36,624 nucleotides of DNA. Origin: Bacteroidaceae bacterium. GTDB lineage: Bacteria; Bacteroidota; Bacteroidia; Bacteroidales; Bacteroidaceae. The notes beneath the pieces are model-generated. The model was not told where the DNA came from. It saw nothing but the letters and a program-made list of their open reading frames with translations, and made no database searches. Below are positions 17,017 through 25,723 of this stretch, in pieces; the stretch's first letter is position 1; each line of letters starts with the position of its first letter. A program made the position numbers and the translations under genes. The stretch spans positions 1 to 36,624 of the forward strand of contig JAFXGV010000014.1 of NCBI GenBank assembly GCA_017536765.1. Direction: 5' to 3'.

Positions 17017-17517
17017 ATGAGCACGACACTATACCTTGTACGCCACGGCGAAACCATAGAGAACTCAAAAGGCTTGTTCCAAGGGCAAACCCCCGGGCAC
17101 CTGTCGGAAAAGGGCAAAGAGGAGGCATTGAGCCTGCGCCCCCGCCTTGCAAATATGACTTTCGACGTGGTGCTGTGCAGCGACCTTAAACGCTGCTTGG
17201 ACACGGCCGAGATTGCCCTCGACGGAATTGAGTGCACATTCATAAAAGAGCCGCTGTTGCGCGAGCGCGACCTTGGCAACCTTGCAGGAACACCCATTAA
17301 AGGAGCCGTGCTAAACGAAACGGTGGAGACCGAGGAGTCAATGACACAAAGGGCACAAGCCTTCCTTGAGAAGGTGCGAAAGGAGTACCCCGGAAAGAGG
17401 GTACTTGCCTTCAGCCACGGTTTCTTCTGCCGCATTATGCAGGCGGGGCTTGAGGGTGTGACACACCGCGACGTTACGCTTATGGGCAACTGCGAGATAA
17501 GAGAATTTACTATTTAA
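17017..17517 (+). CDS. Histidine phosphatase family protein (phosphoglycerate mutase-like)
   Basis: A 166-residue small histidine phosphatase. The phosphorylated His lies in LVRHGET (RHG at 9-11), with Glu near RERDLGNL (82-89) and the second catalytic His at AFSHGFF (His134). It belongs to the phosphoglycerate mutase-like branch that includes GpmB and CobC. The exact substrate, whether phosphoglycerate, alpha-ribazole phosphate or another phosphomonoester, cannot be read from the motifs. No cobalamin genes lie nearby. It is separated from pheS by a terminator and from nth by a hairpin. Confidence 0.8.
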   Translation: MSTTLYLVRHGETIENSKGLFQGQTPGHLSEKGKEEALSLRPRLANMTFDVVLCSDLKRCLDTAEIALDGIECTFIKEPLLRERDLGNLAGTPIKGAVLNETVETEESMTQRAQAFLEKVRKEYPGKRVLAFSHGFFCRIMQAGLEGVTHRDVTLMGNCEIREFTI

Positions 17518-17525
17518 TCATTTGC

Positions 17526-17559
17526 ATTATGGCTGTTTGCGATTGCAAGCAGCCATAAT
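17526..17559 (+). terminator. Hairpin after the histidine phosphatase gene
   Basis: A 15-bp stem with one G-U pair (17526-17540 with 17545-17559) and loop gatt, followed by ACTTTAT. It lies between the stop at 17517 and nth. Confidence 0.65.
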
Positions 17560-17575
17560 ACTTTATAGAATAATT

Positions 17576-18214
17576 ATGAAAACCGCCGAACTATATAAAA
17601 AGGTAATAGAGTACTTCGAGGTGGCTATGCCCATAGCCGAAACCGAGCTCAACTACTCCACCCCGTTTGAACTGCTCATAGCCGTGATACTGTCGGCACA
17701 ATGCACCGACAAGAGGGTGAATATGGTTACGCCCGACCTCTTTGCACGCTACGACACTCCCCGGGAACTGGCAGCCGCCCACCCCGACGAGGTTTTCAAC
17801 TACATAAAAAGCATATCGTACCCCAACAACAAGGCAAAGCATCTTGTGGGTATGGCGCAAAAGCTGTGCAGCGACTTTGGCGGTGAAGTGCCCGCCACAC
17901 TGGAGGAGCTCGTAACGCTGCCCGGCGTGGGAAGGAAAACAGCCAATGTAATACAGGCCGTGGTGTTCAACAAGAGCGCTATGGCGGTAGATACCCACGT
18001 GTTCCGCGTGAGCCACCGCATAGGGCTTGTACCCAAGCGCTGCACCACCCCCTACAGCGTGGAAAAAACGCTTATGAAATACCTGCCCGCGGATATTGTG
18101 CCCAAGGCACACCATTGGCTCATACTGCACGGGCGATACACCTGCAAGGCACGCACACCGCTGTGTGGCGAGTGTGGACTCAAGGAGTTTTGCAAAGAGT
18201 ATCAAAAAGGCTAA
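17576..18214 (+). CDS. nth: Endonuclease III (DNA glycosylase/AP lyase)
   Basis: A 212-residue base-excision repair enzyme that removes oxidised pyrimidines. The helix-hairpin-helix LPGVGRKTANVI carries the catalytic Lys, and AVDTHVFRV gives the catalytic Asp. The C-terminal 4Fe-4S loop is CKARTPLCGECGLKEFC, with the exact Cx6Cx2Cx5C spacing. I start at 17576 since the upstream ATG at 17522 lies before the hairpin and adds a non-family extension. It is the last GC-richer gene before the AT-rich restriction island. Confidence 0.96.
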   Translation: MKTAELYKKVIEYFEVAMPIAETELNYSTPFELLIAVILSAQCTDKRVNMVTPDLFARYDTPRELAAAHPDEVFNYIKSISYPNNKAKHLVGMAQKLCSDFGGEVPATLEELVTLPGVGRKTANVIQAVVFNKSAMAVDTHVFRVSHRIGLVPKRCTTPYSVEKTLMKYLPADIVPKAHHWLILHGRYTCKARTPLCGECGLKEFCKEYQKG

Positions 18215-18231
18215 GAGAAGGTATATTTATT

Positions 18232-18262
18232 TTTGCCTATTATCGTTTTATTTATAAATTTG
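18232..18262 (+). promoter_or_regulatory. Canonical Bacteroidota promoter of the restriction-modification operon
   Basis: TTTG (18232-18235), 19 bases, then TAAATTTG (18255-18262): a full match to TTTG-N19-TAnnTTTG, the best promoter in the window. Initiation about 7 bases further gives an almost leaderless transcript, as the methyltransferase ATG is at 18271. A second -7-like TATTTTTG overlaps at 18228-18235. Confidence 0.6.
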
Positions 18263-18270
18263 TATTCACT

Positions 18271-19059
18271 ATGAGCAACGAAATAAATATCGAAAATTGG
18301 AAGCAAACCGACATGAATGTAGATAGCTTGTGGATAATACCCGAAAGGGCTAAAGGAGGCAAGCACAAAAATATATACCACGGCAATTTTGTTCCTCAAA
18401 TTCCCAATCAATTAATACGACGATATACTAATATTGGCGACACGGTTTTGGAATTGTTTTCAGGGAGTGGGACCACTCTTTTTGAATGCGAAAATCTTAA
18501 AAGGGATTATATAGGTTTTGACATAAACGAAAAAATCATAAAATATGTGAACGACACAATGGGCGATAGTCCTGCCATTGATTATGAAATCAAAAACGCA
18601 GATGTAACAGATTCAAATGATTTTGCTACAAACATTGAGAATTGGCTTGCCAAGAGAAACAAATCACAAGTTGATTTTATGATAGCCCACCCGCCATATT
18701 TAGATATCGTAAAATTTACTGATGATGAAAGAGACTTATCAAACATTTCTAAAATAGATTTATTCATAGAAAAAGTAACTGATGCCATATGCAATGGCTT
18801 TCAATATTTAAAAAAGAATAGTTATTTTGCAGTTGTAGCAGGTGACGTATATAAGAAAAGCGAAGTTATTCCTCTTGCATTCCTCATTATGAACTCCATT
18901 CGGCAAAAACTAAAGGTAAAAATGAAAGGTATCATTATAAAGAACATTGAAGGGAACAGAGGAAAGTTAGGAACACAAGATATTTGGAAATATCGAGCTC
19001 TTAAAAGTGATTATTTTTTATTTAAACACGAATACATTTTTGTATTCAAGAAAATATAG
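18271..19059 (+). CDS. DNA methyltransferase (N4-cytosine/N6-adenine type), first gene of R-M operon
   Basis: A 262-residue SAM-dependent amino methyltransferase. It has NIYHGNFVPQIPNQLI (34-49), which looks like motif X, then motif I ELFSGSGTT (61-69), FDIN, and the catalytic motif IV HPPY (140-143, AHPPYLDIV). The order X-I-IV with no large insert is unlike classical beta-class enzymes. xPPY does not settle whether cytosine N4 or adenine N6 is modified. The specificity part probably lies in the C-terminal third. The start at 18271 follows a promoter; an upstream frame into nth is excluded. It is AT-rich unlike nth, and the HNH gene starts 3 bases past its stop. Confidence 0.85.
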   Translation: MSNEINIENWKQTDMNVDSLWIIPERAKGGKHKNIYHGNFVPQIPNQLIRRYTNIGDTVLELFSGSGTTLFECENLKRDYIGFDINEKIIKYVNDTMGDSPAIDYEIKNADVTDSNDFATNIENWLAKRNKSQVDFMIAHPPYLDIVKFTDDERDLSNISKIDLFIEKVTDAICNGFQYLKKNSYFAVVAGDVYKKSEVIPLAFLIMNSIRQKLKVKMKGIIIKNIEGNRGKLGTQDIWKYRALKSDYFLFKHEYIFVFKKI

Positions 19060-19062
19060 AAT

Positions 19063-19743
19063 ATGACAAAAACCGAATTATTCATAAAACTGGCAAGCCC
19101 AAACGAAAAAGGAGAAAGCAGATGGGTTCGTTCTACCGAGTTTACAGGAGAATATACCGATTTACAGTTAGGGAATGGGGGTAGCTGGTGTAGGGCAAGT
19201 TCAGCCTTAGCAAAAAAATATAATTTAGAATTTGACAAATCTATCACAAGCGGAAACTCTATCGACGCTATTAGATTAGCCGGATTTAGAACCGATAAGA
19301 CATTTAATCAAAACATTCGTAAAGATATAAAAGATTTTTACAAGACACAACGATGTGTTATGTTGGGTGTTTGTGGATTCTCCGAAAACACAAAAATTGA
19401 AATTGACCATAAAGATGGCAGAAAAGTAGATTGGCGTGTTTCCAATCCTTCAACACAACATATTAACGACTTTCAGCCATTATGTAAGGCTGCAAACGAC
19501 GTAAAGCGCCAAATATGCAAAGAGTGTAAACAAACCGGAAAAAGATGGAATGCGCAAAATATTAAAGGTAACCCGTATCCCTTCTACGAAGGTGATGAAA
19601 AATACACCGAAGATTTGGGCTGTGTAGGATGCTATCAATACGACCCTGTTGCATATAGAAAAGAGTGCGTTGCAAGAGTTTCAAAGGAATCTTCTGAGCA
19701 TACGGCTGAATTTATAATGAAAAAGCTGTATCCAACTGAATAA
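19063..19743 (+). CDS. HNH-type restriction endonuclease
   Basis: A 226-residue probable Type II restriction enzyme. The central HNH (beta-beta-alpha metal) nuclease signature is IEIDHKDGR (112-120) with a following Asn in CKAANDVK (about 145). Two cysteine pairs, CKEC (152-155) and CVGC (187-190), probably hold a structural zinc. The N-terminal 90 residues have no motif I recognise and may help read DNA. Its position between two methyltransferases resembles Type IIS systems that cut with HNH enzymes (HphI, MnlI); family membership is inferred. Recognition sequence unknown. Confidence 0.78.
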   Translation: MTKTELFIKLASPNEKGESRWVRSTEFTGEYTDLQLGNGGSWCRASSALAKKYNLEFDKSITSGNSIDAIRLAGFRTDKTFNQNIRKDIKDFYKTQRCVMLGVCGFSENTKIEIDHKDGRKVDWRVSNPSTQHINDFQPLCKAANDVKRQICKECKQTGKRWNAQNIKGNPYPFYEGDEKYTEDLGCVGCYQYDPVAYRKECVARVSKESSEHTAEFIMKKLYPTE

Positions 19744-19755
19744 GTAGAGAATTTT

Positions 19756-20886
19756 ATGACTACCCATGTTTTTATTGTAGATGAACAAAGTTTCAAAGTA
19801 CATTTGAAATATATGTTCGTTGGTACAGGTTCTAAGGAGAAAGATATAGATTTCAATGGGGGTGCCGGTTCTCGATTACACCCGCAGACTGAAAATGGCT
19901 TAGTGTCTATGATGGCAGATTTTAGTCGGGTACGAATTGGCGACTTTGTAATATTCTACGTTCAAGCCACAAAAGGGAGGGAAGGTAAATTTTATGGTAT
20001 ATATGAGATAAGCAGTTCTCCATTTCATGAACCAAGCGGGGCTGCACAGTATTTATTCAATGAGTTAGGCAAAAATTTGACTTTTAGGGCAAGAATTAAA
20101 CCATATAAAGTGTATTCCGAAGGTGTTACAGAATGGGAAGCATTAGATGAAATTAAAGGAATAATTGCTCCTAATCAAATGTTGTGGAGTTTAATCTATA
20201 GGAAGCTAAAAGGTAATCGCGGAAACACGATGATTACCATATATGAAGCCGAACGATTATTTGGGCTTATTAGAGCAAAGAACAGCAACCAACATATTGT
20301 TGGTAATAGTTACTCTTATAGCAACAACAAACAAATTGCACTCGACACGCAACCAAGTAATTATACAGGTGATACACATATCACATTTAACATATTACCC
20401 AGATTATTAAACAAAAAAGCTAATAACAAAGCATACGAATCACACTTGCAAATGTTTATTACCCAAAATTTGGGCAACCACAAATCTCTCGATACAGCTC
20501 TAAATACAACCCATCAGGTTATAGAATGGCTGGGCAATGAGGTATCTTGTGGTGTTGGAATGCAAAGAATAGATATTATGTTCTCCAAAAGGAACGATGA
20601 TATAGATAGAGAGATAGTACCGATAGAATTAAAAGCACGACCGGCATCAGCTGACAACATAAGGCAAATTTCTCGTTATATAGATTGGATACAGCAATAT
20701 TATATCTCTAACAGGCCGAGCACAATTCGTCCTGTATTAATCTGCGCAGCTTCAAACCTAAGCCGGGTTACAAAACAAGCATTTTATAATTTTAACGCTC
20801 AATACAATGGAATCTGTTTGCCATTAGAATATATAGAAGTTACAGATAATGGGAACGATTTGATATTCACAAATACGCCGTATTAA
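19756..20886 (+). CDS. PUA/EVE-like domain fused to a PD-(D/E)XK-like nuclease
   Basis: A 376-residue protein. The N-terminal part (about 1-165) has RIGDFVIFYVQATKGREGKFYGIYEI (60-85), which fits a PUA/EVE-like barrel of the kind that reads modified bases. The C-terminal part (about 220-350) has Asp272-Ile (RIDIMF, 271-276), then IELKA with Glu291 and Lys293, and QISRYIDWI: a PD-(D/E)XK pattern similar to NucS-type nucleases. I do not recognise a named enzyme. It could be a modification-dependent nuclease, a second restriction subunit, or a partner of the HNH enzyme. It starts 12 bases after the HNH gene and ends 3 bases before the D12 methyltransferase. Confidence 0.7.
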   Translation: MTTHVFIVDEQSFKVHLKYMFVGTGSKEKDIDFNGGAGSRLHPQTENGLVSMMADFSRVRIGDFVIFYVQATKGREGKFYGIYEISSSPFHEPSGAAQYLFNELGKNLTFRARIKPYKVYSEGVTEWEALDEIKGIIAPNQMLWSLIYRKLKGNRGNTMITIYEAERLFGLIRAKNSNQHIVGNSYSYSNNKQIALDTQPSNYTGDTHITFNILPRLLNKKANNKAYESHLQMFITQNLGNHKSLDTALNTTHQVIEWLGNEVSCGVGMQRIDIMFSKRNDDIDREIVPIELKARPASADNIRQISRYIDWIQQYYISNRPSTIRPVLICAASNLSRVTKQAFYNFNAQYNGICLPLEYIEVTDNGNDLIFTNTPY

Positions 20887-20889
20887 ATA

Positions 20890-21891
20890 ATGAACTACAT
20901 TGGCTCGAAATATTCACTGCTCGACTTTATTGATAAAGCCATAAAAAGTATTGTTGGTGACGATCTTTCGCAACTTGTGTTTTGCGATCTATTTGCAGGC
21001 ACAGGTATTGTTGGTCGTCATTTCAAGACACAGGTACGCAAAGTAATTTCGAACGACATTGAATATTATAGTTATGTTCTAAACCGCAATTACATTGGCA
21101 ACCATAAAGATTTTGAAGGCAAAGATGAATATATAAACAAACTTAATTCACTTGAAGGAATAGAGGATGGTTTTATATATACTCAATATTGTTTTGGTGG
21201 GGGCAATAACAGACAATACTTCTCTGACGAGAATGGGAAGAAAATAGATGCGATAAGAACTACTATTGAAAACTGGAAAATTAACGGAGACATTTCAGAC
21301 GATATATACTATTTTCTCATATGCAGCTTGATTGAATGTGCGGATAAGATTGCAAATACCGCATCTGTGTATGGTGCATTTCTTAAACACCTAAAGAAAT
21401 CGGCACAAAAGAAACTTGTTATGCAACCCGCCTATTTTCAACTTAATTGTAATGAACACGAGGTTTACAAACAGGATGCAAACCAATTAATCAAACAAAT
21501 CAAGGGAGATATTTTGTATCTTGATCCACCATACAACGCAAGGCAGTATGGTGCCAATTATCATTTACTAAATACAATCGCCGAATATAAGCCATTTGTA
21601 CCTAAGGGTAAAACAGGATTGAGAGAATACAACAAATCTAATTATTGCAGTAAAGCCGGAGTACAGAAATCATTTGAAAATTTAATTCGTGATGCACAAT
21701 TCAAATATATTGTTCTATCATATAACAATGAGGGATTGATGCCTGTTGAAACCATTAAGCATATAATGAGTAAATATGGTCAATATCAAGTATTTCAAAA
21801 AGAGTATCAGAGGTTTAGAGCCGACAAAAAGGAAAATCGCAATCATTTGGCAGACTCTACCGTTGAATATCTACATATATTAACAAAATAG
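20890..21891 (+). CDS. D12-class DNA adenine-N6 methyltransferase
   Basis: A 333-residue amino methyltransferase of the D12 (Dam-like, alpha) class. MNYIGSKYSLLDFI opens the protein (motif X), FCDLFAGTG (31-39) is the SAM-binding motif I, and LDPPYNARQYG with DPPY at 212-215 is motif IV. The region between, about 55-200, is the likely target-recognition part. It should methylate adenine in one strand of the site whose other strand is modified by the first methyltransferase, as in asymmetric Type IIS systems (inference). It is the last gene of the AT-rich operon. Confidence 0.9.
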   Translation: MNYIGSKYSLLDFIDKAIKSIVGDDLSQLVFCDLFAGTGIVGRHFKTQVRKVISNDIEYYSYVLNRNYIGNHKDFEGKDEYINKLNSLEGIEDGFIYTQYCFGGGNNRQYFSDENGKKIDAIRTTIENWKINGDISDDIYYFLICSLIECADKIANTASVYGAFLKHLKKSAQKKLVMQPAYFQLNCNEHEVYKQDANQLIKQIKGDILYLDPPYNARQYGANYHLLNTIAEYKPFVPKGKTGLREYNKSNYCSKAGVQKSFENLIRDAQFKYIVLSYNNEGLMPVETIKHIMSKYGQYQVFQKEYQRFRADKKENRNHLADSTVEYLHILTK

Positions 21892-22029
21892 AGTTTTACG
21901 AAACTATTACAGCCAAAAGAATTAATAAATTTAGTGTAAATGTAAATTGTTATAAATTATGTGATATGATTTCAAAAATTCTTTTATAATTTTTATTACC
22001 ATTTATTACCTCATTTATAATAAAAACAC

Positions 22030-22037
22030 TATTTTTG
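22030..22037 (+). promoter_or_regulatory. -7 promoter element of pgk (TATTTTTG)
   Basis: Exact TAnnTTTG in the AT-rich 217-base gap after the island, 72 bases before pgk. A small tggc/gcca hairpin lies in the leader just after it. The rest of the gap holds nothing I recognise. Confidence 0.55.
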
Positions 22038-22108
22038 CAAGGAATGGCCTTGTGCCAGGTAAGTGTGAATATAGATAATATTACTAATCATATTAAATTT
22101 CAGTAACT

Positions 22109-23359
22109 ATGACAATTGACCAGTTTAATTTCGCCGGAAAGAAGGCAATCGTTCGCGTTGACTTTAACGTACCTTTGAACGAAGAGGGCAAGATTACCGA
22201 TGATACACGTATCCGCGGTGCACTCCCCACACTCAAGAAAGTATTGGCCGATGGTGGCGCGCTCATCATCATGTCGCATATGGGCAAGCCCAAAGGCAAG
22301 GTTAATGCAAAATACTCTTTGAGCCAGATTGTTGATGCAGTATCCGAGAAATTGGGTGTTGCAGTTCAGTTTGCTCCCGACTGCGCAAAGGCTGCCGAGG
22401 CTGCCGCTGCTTTGAAGCCCGGTGAGGTGCTTATGCTCGAGAACCTCCGTTTCTATCCCGAGGAGGAGGGCAAGCCCGTTGGCATTGACAAGGAGGACCC
22501 CGCATACAACGATGCAAAGAAGGCTATGAAGGAGTCGCAGAAGGAGTTCTCAAAGACTCTCGCTTCTTACGCCGACTGCTACATCAACGATGCTTTTGGT
22601 ACAGCTCACCGTCGCCACGCATCTACAGCCGTTATCGCCGACTACTTCGATGCCGATAACAAGATGCTCGGTTACCTTATGGAGAAAGAGGTGCAGGCTG
22701 TTGACAACATCCTCAAAGATATCAAACGCCCCTTCACAGCCATTATGGGTGGTTCAAAAGTTTCTACCAAGATTGGTATCATCGAGAACCTTATGGACAA
22801 GGTTGACAACCTCATCCTCTGCGGTGGTATGACATATACATTTGCAAAGGCTCAGGGTGGACAGATTGGCCGCTCTATCGTTGAGGACGACAAGTTGCAG
22901 CTGGCTCTCGACATCATTGAGCAGGCTAAGGCCAAGGGCGTGAACCTTGTTCTTGCTACCGACTGCGTTGCTGCCGACGACTTCTCTAACGATGCCAACA
23001 CACAGGTATGCCCCGCAGGTGCAATTCCCGAGGGTTGGGAAGGCCTTGATGCAGGCCCAGAGGCACAGAAGGCTTTTGCAGCAGCTATCGTTGATGCAAA
23101 AACCATTTTGTGGAACGGCCCCGCAGGCGTATTCGAGTTCGATAACTTCACAGCCGGTTCACGTGCCATTGCCGAGGCTATCGGCAAGGCTACCGCCAAC
23201 GGTGCATTCTCGCTCATTGGCGGTGGCGACTCTGTAGCTTGCATCAACAAGTTCGGTATGGCCGACCAGGTGTCTTATATCTCAACAGGTGGTGGTGCTC
23301 TTCTCGAGGCTATCGAGGGTAAAGTGCTCCCCGGTGTTGCAGCCATCAAAGGCGAATAA
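22109..23359 (+). CDS. pgk: Phosphoglycerate kinase
   Basis: A 416-residue glycolytic enzyme that transfers phosphate from 1,3-bisphosphoglycerate to ADP. Family motifs are RVDFNVPL at the N-terminus, [19 protein letters not shown], the catalytic-loop [29 protein letters not shown] and the C-terminal LIGGGDS and [11 protein letters not shown]. Length is normal. Codon use is typical of a highly expressed gene and GC rises again from the AT-rich island before it. A 15-bp hairpin lies just past its stop. Confidence 0.97.
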   Translation: MTIDQFNFAGKKAIVRVDFNVPLNEEGKITDDTRIRGALPTLKKVLADGGALIIMSHMGKPKGKVNAKYSLSQIVDAVSEKLGVAVQFAPDCAKAAEAAAALKPGEVLMLENLRFYPEEEGKPVGIDKEDPAYNDAKKAMKESQKEFSKTLASYADCYINDAFGTAHRRHASTAVIADYFDADNKMLGYLMEKEVQAVDNILKDIKRPFTAIMGGSKVSTKIGIIENLMDKVDNLILCGGMTYTFAKAQGGQIGRSIVEDDKLQLALDIIEQAKAKGVNLVLATDCVAADDFSNDANTQVCPAGAIPEGWEGLDAGPEAQKAFAAAIVDAKTILWNGPAGVFEFDNFTAGSRAIAEAIGKATANGAFSLIGGGDSVACINKFGMADQVSYISTGGGALLEAIEGKVLPGVAAIKGE

Positions 23360-23381
23360 TTATTTATTCAAATAACAACCT

Positions 23382-23415
23382 ACATAAACAGCGTGGTTTT
23401 CCGCGCTGTTTATGT
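23382..23415 (+). terminator. Terminator hairpin of pgk
   Basis: A 15-bp stem with one G-U pair (23382-23396 with 23401-23415), loop tttt, followed by TTATAATC. The downstream gene starts 20 bases beyond it. Confidence 0.7.
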
Positions 23416-23435
23416 TTATAATCACAGGGCATATA

Positions 23436-25643
23436 ATGGAAAAGGAACGTATTGCGGAGATTAACCGCTTGGTTATGTCTTATATAGACAAAGGAAGACT
23501 AAAGGAGGCTATCGACACCCTTAAAGAGGATATCGAGGAGCTGCAGGACTGGTCTTTGCGCACACGTTTCACCCAGATGGAGACATCGTATAACTATATG
23601 CTCGAATACTTGCGCGAAGGCACCCCCGACCCCACGAGAGAGGCTATGTACCGCAGCCTCACGGGCGAATGCGTGCTGCTGAACGACCTTATAGCCGTTG
23701 CCCGCCACACGGAGCACAGCACCACCGTCTATTACCAGAACCGCCGCAAGTACAAAAACCTCGATAAACTTGAAAGGGTTTATGCAGCACTTTGCGACAA
23801 CACCGAAAAAAGGGAACTCGCATCAATGATGAAGGGCGACGAGGCCGGCAACAGCGAGGCCGAGGAGGAGCACGAACGATTGCTCGACACCCTTTTTCAT
23901 ATGATATGGTGCAGCACCAACTGGCGTAAAGGTGACAGCGAACTCCTTGTTAGAATTATAGAGGACATTGCATTGAACGTGAACGACCGTGCCATTGTGA
24001 TAAGCGCCATCACTATGAGCCTGCTCAAATGTTTCGAGCCCATAAAGGCATTGACGCTTATTACAGCAACAACAAACGACGAGATGATGCTGGCAGTGAG
24101 AGCCACCGTGGGCGCTGTAATTGCCTTGCAAGAGAATCACAGAAAAATTGGCTACTACCCCGAACTTGTTGCCGCCATAGAGAGTATGGGCGACAATGAA
24201 GGCACAAGGCGCTTTGTGGAAAATGCGCAGATACAGTTACTGCAATGCCGCGAAACTGCCAAAATAGACCGCAAGATGCGCGAGGAGATTATACCGGCAA
24301 TGCTCAAGAACCCCAACCTGGGCAAGGACAAATTGGGAATAGACATTGTGAGCGAGAGCGTAGGTGACGAGGACAAGAACCCCGAGTGGGAAAAGTGGCT
24401 CGAAAGCAGCAACATAAAAAAGAAGATTGAGCAGATGAGCGCCTGGCAGAGTGAGGGTGCCGATTTGTATATGACCACATTCTCGCAACTGAAAAGATTC
24501 CCATTTTTTAGCGAGATGAAGAACTGGTTGCGCCCATTCTCGCCTCACATCCCGGCAATGGCAAAGGCATTGCCCGCGGGCATTATGAGCAAGAATTCTA
24601 TACTGAAGAACATATTTGCATCGTCGGTATTCTGCAACAGCGACAAATTCTCCTTCTGCCTCACATTCCAAAGCATACCAAAGGAGCAGATGAAGATGCT
24701 GAGCGAGGAGATGATGGGCAACGACGACAGCAACAGCGCAATGGGCATCACGCCCAAAGAACTGCCCACTGAGGAGGCACAGAGCATAAGCAATATGTAC
24801 ATACAGGATTTGTACCGTTTCTTCAAATTGTCCGATTTTCGCAGGGAGTTCCACGACCCCTTCGGTACATCGCTCAATCTGTTGGAGAGTGAACATCTTG
24901 CATTGCTCACAAACTCGCCCGAGGCTTTGATGCGCATATTCACCCACCTCACCAACAAGGGTTACTACAGCGAAGCTATCGAGGCAGGCAGGCTATACGA
25001 GAAGGCCATAGGAGAGGGGTTATGCGAAGGCAGCGCCCTATTCTATCAGGAACTCGGTTACTGTTTGCAAAAAGAGGAGAGATACAAAGATGCCGTTGAC
25101 TACTACACTCGTGCCGACATCATAAAGCCCGACAATGTGTGGACACTGCAACACATTGCCCAGTGCCACCGCCTGCTTGGCAACCCCGAGGAGGCATTGA
25201 GTTTCTATCTTACTGCCGAGGAGGTAACACCCGAATCGCTGCCTCTGCTGCGACAAACAGGCGAATGCCTTGTTGCGCTAAAACGATATGACGAGGCGTT
25301 TGCACGTTTCTTCAAGGTGGAATATCTGAACCCCGGGAATATAAATGCCTTGCGTGCCATTGCCTGGTGTTCGTTTCTCACAGGCAAGGAGGAGCAGGCA
25401 CGCAACTGCTACAATAAGATTTTCGAACAGCCAAAGGCCACATACATAGACTATATGAACGCGGCTCACGTGGAGTGGATTGCCGGCAGCAACAGGCGTG
25501 CCTCCGAATTGTATGGCAAGGCAAGGGAGCTATGCGGCAACGACGAAAAATTCCTTATAACATTCGACAAGGATTGCGCAACATTGCTGGAACGCGGAGC
25601 AAAACCGCACGAACTGAACCTGCTGCGCGACATCATAATGTAA
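23436..25643 (+). CDS. Large tetratricopeptide repeat protein
   Basis: A 735-residue protein without a signal peptide, so probably cytoplasmic. The first 460 residues are helical and charged with no family I can name; there is a glutamate-rich stretch near 133-143. From about residue 500 to 720 there are consecutive TPR-like units ([32 protein letters not shown] is one), so it should scaffold protein contacts. Partner and role are unknown. I start at 23436, since the frame opens only 24 bases earlier inside the pgk terminator. A clear terminator follows. Confidence 0.75.
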   Translation: MEKERIAEINRLVMSYIDKGRLKEAIDTLKEDIEELQDWSLRTRFTQMETSYNYMLEYLREGTPDPTREAMYRSLTGECVLLNDLIAVARHTEHSTTVYYQNRRKYKNLDKLERVYAALCDNTEKRELASMMKGDEAGNSEAEEEHERLLDTLFHMIWCSTNWRKGDSELLVRIIEDIALNVNDRAIVISAITMSLLKCFEPIKALTLITATTNDEMMLAVRATVGAVIALQENHRKIGYYPELVAAIESMGDNEGTRRFVENAQIQLLQCRETAKIDRKMREEIIPAMLKNPNLGKDKLGIDIVSESVGDEDKNPEWEKWLESSNIKKKIEQMSAWQSEGADLYMTTFSQLKRFPFFSEMKNWLRPFSPHIPAMAKALPAGIMSKNSILKNIFASSVFCNSDKFSFCLTFQSIPKEQMKMLSEEMMGNDDSNSAMGITPKELPTEEAQSISNMYIQDLYRFFKLSDFRREFHDPFGTSLNLLESEHLALLTNSPEALMRIFTHLTNKGYYSEAIEAGRLYEKAIGEGLCEGSALFYQELGYCLQKEERYKDAVDYYTRADIIKPDNVWTLQHIAQCHRLLGNPEEALSFYLTAEEVTPESLPLLRQTGECLVALKRYDEAFARFFKVEYLNPGNINALRAIAWCSFLTGKEEQARNCYNKIFEQPKATYIDYMNAAHVEWIAGSNRRASELYGKARELCGNDEKFLITFDKDCATLLERGAKPHELNLLRDIIM

Positions 25644-25665
25644 CTCTTTTTGTTTTTATTACAGG

Positions 25666-25697
25666 CGGTACCAAGAACCTTTGGTACCGTTTTTTTG
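25666..25697 (+). terminator. Intrinsic terminator of the TPR gene
   Basis: A 9-bp stem (cggtaccaa with ttggtaccg, 25666-25674 and 25681-25689) followed by a run of seven T. It ends the transcript before aspT. Confidence 0.85.
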
Positions 25698-25723
25698 TTT
25701 CCATTCATAATAATTATAATTTT

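Noticed and set aside
18115-18270. N-terminal extension of the first methyltransferase back into nth
   Set aside because: It lies in a different frame inside nth, and the promoter and ATG at 18255-18273 explain the start.
25475-25723. Long N-terminal extension of AspT
   Set aside because: It overlaps the end of the TPR gene and passes through a strong terminator; the family starts at a short hydrophobic N-terminus.
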